From: Notamacropus eugenii
Lineage: Eukaryota; Chordata; Mammalia; Diprotodontia; Macropodidae
DNA: 64,000 nt
NCBI RefSeq assembly: GCF_028372415.1
Contig: NC_092874.1
Coordinates: forward strand, 242,609,461-242,673,460
Direction: 5' to 3'
The notes under the pieces were generated by a model that saw nothing but the letters and a program-made list of their open reading frames with translations, was not told the origin of the DNA and ran no database searches. This document shows, one piece after another, positions 57,906-64,000 of the stretch. The first letter of the stretch is position 1; each line of letters opens with the position of its first letter. The position numbers were made by a program, and so were the translations under genes.

Positions 57906-58554
57906 AAGTTCGAGTGTTCCGTTTTTTATCCACAAAGATTTCTCAGAAAGTTCCCGTAGACTGGTTTCATTGACAGAGAAGGTAAAGAAGTCAGATTTAA
58001 TCTATGGATTAACTTTATACAGATGTGGTAGAAACTACTTTAGGCATCTTTGCATCCATTCCCTGTATCTATTATGTCTTGGTGGAGCTAGTGATTTACT
58101 ATTCCCAAGAATCTCCAAGTCCTCCACATATATTATTCTTGTACTCCTGCAATGTTCATGACATATCCACTTTGTTATTATCAAGGCTTGTGGCATAACC
58201 TATAAGTAATTATTTTCACAATTAGATTTTCTAGATGACACCACAGAATCAAACTGCTTCAAAGTTCGAGCTGATGAACCCCATTACAGAGTACGGTATT
58301 GGTCACAAAGAAGATAGGAACTCCAGAGGAATTTTGTCATTTATTAGCATCTCAGAGGGGAACAGTGGCAGAATCCCTAGACTAACTTTTCTGGTCCCCA
58401 CCTGCCTAAAGGTCAGACTTCACTACAAAATGGTCACACTTGAAAATCATGTAGAATCTTTTCTCTACTAAAAAAAACTCTCTTGTCTTCTTACTCCTTT
58501 CCATCCTTCATTTGTTTCTTACTTTTTAACCTCACAAGATGATCAAAATAATAT

Positions 58555-58592
58555 AATAATATTATATATATATGCATATTCAATATATAATA
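58555..58592. repeat. (TA)n-rich simple repeat
   Basis: ATAATAATATTATATATATATG and following AT-rich units. Confidence 0.7.
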
Positions 58593-58711
58593 ATCCTTCA
58601 CTTTTCAAAACATTTAGACTTAGATGAAGTAGGGTAAATCTACGGAGTCCGGCTCTCATTCAAACTCTGATGTCTGGGTTAGAATTAGAAGAAAAAAATA
58701 GGTATTAATTA

Positions 58712-59530
58712 AATTTGTGCATTTCCTTTGAACCAGCAATATGTTCAGTAAGCATTTTCCCTAAAGGTGTCAAAGACAAAGAAGAAATATATAGGAACAA
58801 ATATATTTATAGGAGTATTTTTGTTGTAGCAAAGAAGTAGAGACATGAATTGGGAAATGATTGGGCAAATCTAGCTTTAAGAATGCAATACAATATTTTC
58901 ATATTATACAAAATGGCAAATATTACCGAGTCAGAGAATCCTGACAAGTCTTATATGGACTGATGAATAGTTAAGTGAGCAGAACCAGGAGACCAGTTTA
59001 TACAATAATCACAATAAGGTGAAGGAAAACAACTTTGAAAGACTTTATAGCTGGGCTCTAACCAAAACAATGACAAATCATGATTTCAGAGGAGGAATGA
59101 TGAAATAAATTCCCTCCTGTCGTCAGAGAGTTGATGGGGCAAAGGTGTACACAAAGCTATATTTTTATGAAAACAGTTGATCTGGTTTTTTCGTTTGTTT
59201 GTTTAATTATATTTTTAACTATAAAGAGAGGTACTGACAGAGAGCAGTTGGATAACAAGATGGATGCAGAAAAAAAAGAAAAGAAACAAAGGAGCATCAA
59301 TACATTTTTGAAGGTACATGAAATTAAGTAGAAGGCAATTCAACAGAGTATAAGCAGGACATGTTTTGGTTATTATTATGCTAAATTTAATATATACAAA
59401 ACAAACTGTATTTAACAAGTTCACAGCTTATCATACAATTATCTTTTCCTTGTTGATCAGAATATTCATGTTTGTCAATGTTCGTTAAGTTCAAAATGAA
59501 AAATTTTTTTTTTAAAAAATCAGTAAGGGT
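58712..59530 (+). mobile_element. Old L1 ORF2 end and 3' UTR, right part
   Basis: It resumes with TTTGTGCATTTCCTTTGAACCAGCAATATG. Then come GTAGCAAAGAAGTAGAGACATGAATTGGG, GAGCAGAACCAGGAGACC and AATCATGATTTCAGAGGAGGAATGATGAA, and a UTR ending in an A-rich stretch near 59515. Confidence 0.7.
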
Positions 59531-59759
59531 ACCCTGAGAGTAATATTAAGTAATAGCTTAGAGCAGAGGAAGGAAATAGCTCTAAAAACACAGAAATCTG
59601 GGACCATTTAGTATAGTTACAAAGAATTTTAACAGCCCAGTGGTTCCTGAGAGCCCTGTAGCACAAAGCAGGATTATAATTAATGTTCATAATGATAAAT
59701 CAAAGGGTGCTAGTCTCATAATTCTTACTTCCTATTGTTCATTTCCATGGAGATGTCTC

Positions 59760-60035
59760 TCTGACCTCTTAAATGTAACAGATCTAAAACCAATACAAAT
59801 TCTCAAACCTTTCACTCAATGATCTCACTGTGGAGTATATAGCCCAGACTATCTTAGTATCAAAGATAGGAAAAAAAAACCCTCATATCTGCCTTAATAG
59901 TTACAGCAAAACTCTTTGTGATAGCAAACCAACAAAACCTAGAAACAAAAATTGGAGGAATAAACAAATTGTAGCTAATGGAAGCCATGCAATATTACTA
60001 TGCTACAAAGGTACAACAAATACGATAATTCCGAG
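59760..60035 (+). mobile_element. Decayed L1 ORF2 C-terminal fragment
   Basis: GATAGCAAACCAACAAAACCTAGAAACAAAAATTGGAGGAATAAACAAATTGTAGC resembles the L1 block encoding the WLNKLW-type segment before the 3' UTR. Weak. Confidence 0.4.
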
Positions 60036-61020
60036 AATAACGGCTTATTTTTACCTCTATAATTTCAACTTGTCACTTGGTCGCTAGAATACTCTTTGGG
60101 AATTTCTGTGCTTATTCAAATCCTAATAAACTTTGAAGTCCAACTGAAATCTTACCTTTTCCACGAAATCATCCTGAGCACCCATTCTAGCTTTCTCATC
60201 TCCAAGCCACAAGGTCTATATAATATTGTTTAGAACTTAACTATATTGCTGGTATATCACAAGAAAGATGTGTAAGCAGCAAAGCATAAGGATGTAGAGA
60301 TGACCAATGAGCAGCTCCTATCTTCCATTGGTATCAACACAATGTCAAGAAAATCTAGAGGAAGGCAATTGACATGTTGGTTGAATGTCCTTTTGAGTGT
60401 TTTGGGAGGACACAGATAAGATACAGACAATATTCTGGTCTGTAATCTTCTTCATAGGAATAACTCCATGTATTGGTGAGAGTACAGATCCATTTAATTT
60501 TCATATGCATTATGTTGCCACAACTAGATTGTTCAGTCCTTGGAGATGTGGACCATGTCATATAATTAGATATTTTCCATATGTTTAACACAATGCCAAC
60601 CACACAGTAGTGACTCAGTGTATACTGGTTGGATTGGTTATAGAACTAAACTCTCTAATAAGACGAGGAAATGCTTAACATATTTTAAAAAGATTTCTAC
60701 TTAACATTATTAAAATAAAATATTTTTGCCACTTTGAAATATTTTAGACACGTGATATCCATGGATGTGCCTCATTATTCTTGGACATACCAAAAAAAAA
60801 TGAAATGTTACTCTAATTAAAAGGTAGTTCCTGTCATAATGACTGACAGGAGGCTTTATTTTTTTTTATCAGTTTTGGTTTCTTAGTTGTTCGTTGTGTA
60901 CCTGTCCCAAACCAGTTAGCAAAAATAGGTATTTTGTAGGTATTCATAAAGATAGTATATTTCTTTATGATGGAAAGCAGCTCAAATTTTTATTCTAGAG
61001 GAAAGAAATACCCACCTTCA
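60036..61020. other. No gene recognised; L2-like scrap at 60537-60640
   Basis: GTCCTTGGAGATGTGGACCATGTCATA...ACACAATGCCAACCACACAGTAG...TGACTCAGTGTATACTGGTTGG resembles an L2 3' end. The rest is unassigned. Confidence 0.45.
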
Positions 61021-61028
61021 TAGTGTAC

Positions 61029-61041
61029 CCACCAGGTGGCG
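61029..61041 (+). promoter_or_regulatory. Candidate CTCF-binding motif
   Basis: CCACCAGGTGGCG matches the CTCF core consensus CCASYAGRKGGCR at every position. It is in non-repeat-looking sequence. Motif match only; occupancy is unknown. Confidence 0.45.
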
Positions 61042-62374
61042 TTATCTGGCAAAGTTAGCATGGTTATGTGAGGGACTAATACCCCACCCTTTAGAATCTT
61101 TTAGGTTTGATTCTGGGACATGATCATTCTTTGTACACCTCACCTTCTCCTCCCACTGAGAGCTGGGAAGGTGCATGACCTTCACTTGGTCCATATTTCT
61201 GTTCTACCCCCCTTTTTCCAGAGGCTAAAACTTCCCCCAAAAGTCCACCACTCTAAGCCCCCTGATTCCTGCTTATTCCTGACTCTGAGACCCAAGAGTA
61301 AATGATCCCACCTTACATGGTTTGTCCAGCCCTACTGTTTGGGAGAATGTAAGAGTTATTAATCAAATCAAAACCATAAGATTTTCCTTCATTCACCTCT
61401 GCCACTAATCAGGATGGGGGAGGGAAGGCAGAGAAATAACTCCTTTCCCTACTCTCTGTGACAGAGTTTGTCCACTGTGTTGTCTTGACCTCCATACCAT
61501 CTACTATTCACCAGCTTTCACCATTGCGATCCTCTCCTACACAATTAGTATACAGACTTGCATTACAGTTGAGTTATGATCAATCATAATTTAATTTGAA
61601 AATAAATTAGGCATTATGAACAACTTAAACAAATAAAGGAATTCTGTCAATAATATCTCCAACTGCAAACAAGGGAAAAAAAAGAAGAAAGGTAAACTTT
61701 ACTTTCGTTTTCCTGATCTCAAAGAACTGGTAACCATTAGCTGCTGTCCATTCTAGAAATGATCATCAGTTATTTTGGTTTTGGTTTGTTTTTTTCTAAC
61801 AAATTGAAGAGAAGGCCGTTGGAGGCCAGCCTGTAGCACCCAGACTCTAATTTTTGAAGTCACTTTTTTAAAACTCTGGAAGTTTTTCTGTCTTCCTAGC
61901 TGCTCTATTTACACCATCACCATGCTCTCTCTACTCCATGCAGAATTCACATAGCTGCTTTTGCTCTGTGTCCTTCCAATCTTGTGCACAAACAGAAGTG
62001 AGATCTTTCTTAGTAGGGAGAACTAATATCTGTTTTGGACTACCATTCCTAGAATTCACACAATTAGGTTTCAGAAACTTTTCTTGACTACAAAGAAAGT
62101 CTGACTATAGAGCTATAACCTTAATCTCAGAGAGTTGCTACCTACTCTCTGAGGACTTTTTATACTGCTTATGACATATCCTCAATATTCAGGAGTGCTT
62201 GTTAAATTGTTGCAAAATCCATATTTCCTTGCTTACCTTTAAAGACCACACTGCTGAGATATAAACTCGTAGCTCATTATAGGAGTAGGATAGCAGAAGA
62301 GATCAACATGAGACTGACAGTCCTTTATTCACTGAATACATTTTGATTAACGTGAATAGCTAATAGAATAATAA
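61042..62374. other. No gene recognised
   Basis: About 1.3 kb, slightly less AT-rich and with no repeats I can name. It could be unique intergenic, intronic or UTR sequence, but there is no open frame over about 61 codons. Confidence 0.5.
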
Positions 62375-62379
62375 TTCGG

Positions 62380-62575
62380 TGTATTTTCTAATTTACAAAG
62401 CACTTAACCATCCATCTTCTCATTTGAGCTTCATAATAACTTTACTATAGGCATGTGTTATCCTCATTTTTAAAATGAAGAAACTAATAAAGAGAATAAG
62501 TGACATTCCTAAGAACACATGGTTAATAAAGGATGGATTCAGGATTAGAAGCCACATCTTGATAGATTGTTTAGT
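62380..62575 (+). repeat. MIR-like SINE
   Basis: GTGTATTTTCTAATTTACAAAGCACTTAACCATCC, CATTTGAGCTTCATAATAAC, TTAAAATGAAGAAACTAATAAAGAG and CACATGGTTAATAAAGGATGG are degraded MIR blocks in order. Confidence 0.65.
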
Positions 62576-62926
62576 GGTAGTCCTTTATACCAGTTGAATA
62601 AATTGTGTCCAAAAGTCTAAACTTTGTGTATATACACACATATAAACACAATATATAAATAAGATCATCACAAGTAGACCATGTCCACATAATGGTCATG
62701 CTATAACAAGGTGTAAGGGAACATGGTGTTTTCTACTAATGCAAGTTGGTGTGGACACATGGGTCTGTCTAGATGTGGCTTAAAGAGAGGCATGAATAGG
62801 TATCTCTACAGTCTCCTCCACCCACCCTTCTCCAAGGGATACTTTGGCTACTGGCCGGAGAAAAATTAGGTTTGGTCTGACTGACCAAACTCTGCTCTCT
62901 TTGGAGAGAGGGATCCCAGGCTAAAA

Positions 62927-62928
<2 letters not shown>

Positions 62929-62964
<36 letters not shown>
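62929..62964. repeat. (CA)n microsatellite
   Basis: An uninterrupted CA run of about 18 units followed by GTATATATAT. Confidence 0.95.
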
Positions 62965-62966
<2 letters not shown>

Positions 62967-63530
62967 ATATATATTTCCCCTCCTTCCACAATGTTGGGAA
63001 AGGTTCATTCTGAGTTCCTATTGCTACTCCTTAATGGGGAAAAAATTCCCTAAACTTGATTCCCTTCCCACCAAATGTCAGTGCCACAATGAACACACAT
63101 AGAAAATAGTACATAAATCCATTCATCCAAGCCACTATCAAGCAGAAATCAGAAAAGGTATAGAGATGAGAATATATACCAGACAATAATCAGAGTAAAC
63201 AAGCATAGCCATTGAGAGGGAGGTAACTGATCTCAACTAAGAGACTCCTCAATCTCACCCAAGGGGAAATTTTCTGGTCTCTAGTGTAGTAAGCTGGTGA
63301 TAGGGATGTGGTCAAGGAGTCAATTCTTTTCTATGATTCATAGATTCTTTCTTTCCTTTCAGGGACTGCAAGAAAGTCTGGAAACTAGTGTCTTCTCTCT
63401 CAAGTTTGGAAGCCAGAAGACCAGGATCTCTCTCTTCTCAGACTCCCACCAACTCTGTCCTTCATGTAGGTGTAGAACACTGAATAATCAATATGTACCA
63501 TGCAAATATAAAATGATAATAATGAAGATT
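62965..63530. other. No gene recognised
   Basis: About 565 bp of unassigned sequence. Confidence 0.45.
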
Positions 63531-63531
63531 C

Positions 63532-63672
63532 AATTCATTCAATAAAGATTTATTTAGTATCTGCTCTATACAAGACATTGCAATAGATACTGGGGACAAA
63601 ATCAAAAACAAAACAGTCCTTACCCAAAAGAAACTCACAATCTACTGGCTCATCAGTTAGGTTGTGGGTATG
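63532..63672 (-). repeat. L2 LINE 3' end, reversed
   Basis: AATAAAGATTTATTTAGTATCTGCTCTATACAAGACATTGCAATAGATACTGGGGACAAAA and CCAAAAGAAACTCACAATCTA are the antisense L2 terminus. Confidence 0.65.
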
Positions 63673-64000
63673 GGTGTGTGTACATACATAAATACATACA
63701 TACATCTATGTATTAGATTAATATTAAGGAATTGTCATAACTAATTAGAAACTTCTGTATGTGTATACTTTATCCATTCTTAGTTTCTAGAAAAATAAAC
63801 TCATCAGAGACTTTTAGAAGCTTAATATCTGAGACTTGGCAGTCGGAAATATTACTGCAACAGACAATATAGCAGAACTCCTAGAAAAATGAATTAGTGA
63901 TTGGGTCTCTTCTTATAAAGATGCTGTAGATGGGGATTCATAGTTTAAGTAGATGTTGGACTTGATAACCTCTGAGGTAATATAGGTCCAAGTTAAAATA
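63673..64000. other. No gene recognised; short (CATA)n at 63683-63708
   Basis: GTACATACATAAATACATACATACATC, then unassigned sequence to the window end. Confidence 0.5.

Larger units (their letters stand above)
57122..58711 (-). pseudogene. Processed retrocopy of unidentified transcript
   Basis: It begins with an antisense poly-A (T-run 57121-57132), with AATAAA (reverse TTTATT at 57152-57157) about 20 bp inside, as in a genuine mRNA end. It is flanked by a duplication of the L1 word AAATTGTGCATTTCC (57104-57120 left, 58712-58729 right). Excluding an internal SINE (57664-57905), about 1.35 kb of transcript remains. Reverse frames are short; one (57505-57717) reads PPKETKTCMKRDLCIVPVME, but I do not recognise the parent. 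It may be a 3' UTR or a non-coding transcript. Confidence 0.65.

Noticed and set aside
59131-59331. 66-codon frame with a hydrophobic segment (possible small membrane protein)
   Set aside because: It lies in an L1 3' UTR; hydrophobic stretch comes from T-rich DNA.

Overview
This is non-coding mammalian DNA and almost certainly marsupial. It is AT-rich and contains no intact multi-exon or single-exon host gene that I can recognise. It is built from layers of transposable elements. The marsupial signals are: abundant tRNA-derived SINEs beginning GGGCAGCTAGRTGG with the internal GTGACCCTGGGCAAGTCA motif; RTE-clade LINE and RTE-tailed SINE copies; long decayed L1s; and several half-LINE (HAL1) elements that carry an L1-type ORF1 without ORF2. 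I cannot settle the species (opossum or Australian marsupial) by eye.

Layout. 0-4.7 kb: old MIR, L2 and SINE fragments. 4.7-7.6 kb: a decayed HAL1 (+). 7.6-14.4 kb: L2 3' ends, SINEs and L1 tails, with several nested insertions. 15.2-16.1 kb: an L1 5'-leader-like stretch and a solo LTR fossil. 16.3-23.6 kb: a long L1 (+) whose ORF2 was split by a ~350 bp unidentified insert and by a 2.66 kb retrocopy of pyruvate kinase M (minus strand, 16 bp target duplication). 23.7-28.4 kb: a HAL1 (-) split by a younger HAL1 (+) at 24602-27200, which has an uninterrupted 362-codon ORF1 and a CpG-rich leader. 28.4-30.0 kb: an L1 tail, a CR1-clade LINE (-) and a DNA-transposon-like repeat. 30.05-32.1 kb: an L1/HAL1 derivative (+) split by a truncated L1 (-). 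32.2-37.8 kb: an ancient L2 LINE (-) split by a ~775 bp unknown insert and by an ALAS1 retrocopy (+). 38.2-43.4 kb: an L1 (-) with 5' leader and ORF2 but almost no ORF1. 43.6-44.1 kb: a large pyrimidine tract. 46.4-49.4 kb: an L1 (-) with ORF1 but almost no ORF2. 52.4-53.5 kb: an RTE LINE (-). 54.3-55.2 kb: another pyrimidine tract and a second LTR fossil. 56.4-59.5 kb: an old L1 (+) split by a ~1.6 kb polyadenylated retrocopy of unknown parent. 59.5-64 kb: mostly unassigned sequence with MIR/L2 scraps, microsatellites and one CTCF-like motif.

The only protein-coding potential that looks recently intact is the HAL1 ORF1 at 25115-26203, an L1 ORF1p-type RNA-binding chaperone. It would need another element's ORF2 protein in trans to move. 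The PKM retrocopy is unusual in keeping its whole 533-codon frame without any frameshift, although premature stops break it. The nested insertions give a relative chronology: L2, CR1 and MIR are oldest; then L1 and RTE; then the retrocopies and older HAL1s; then the 24.6 kb HAL1. All calls come from reading the sequence and recalling repeat families; no database search was run.
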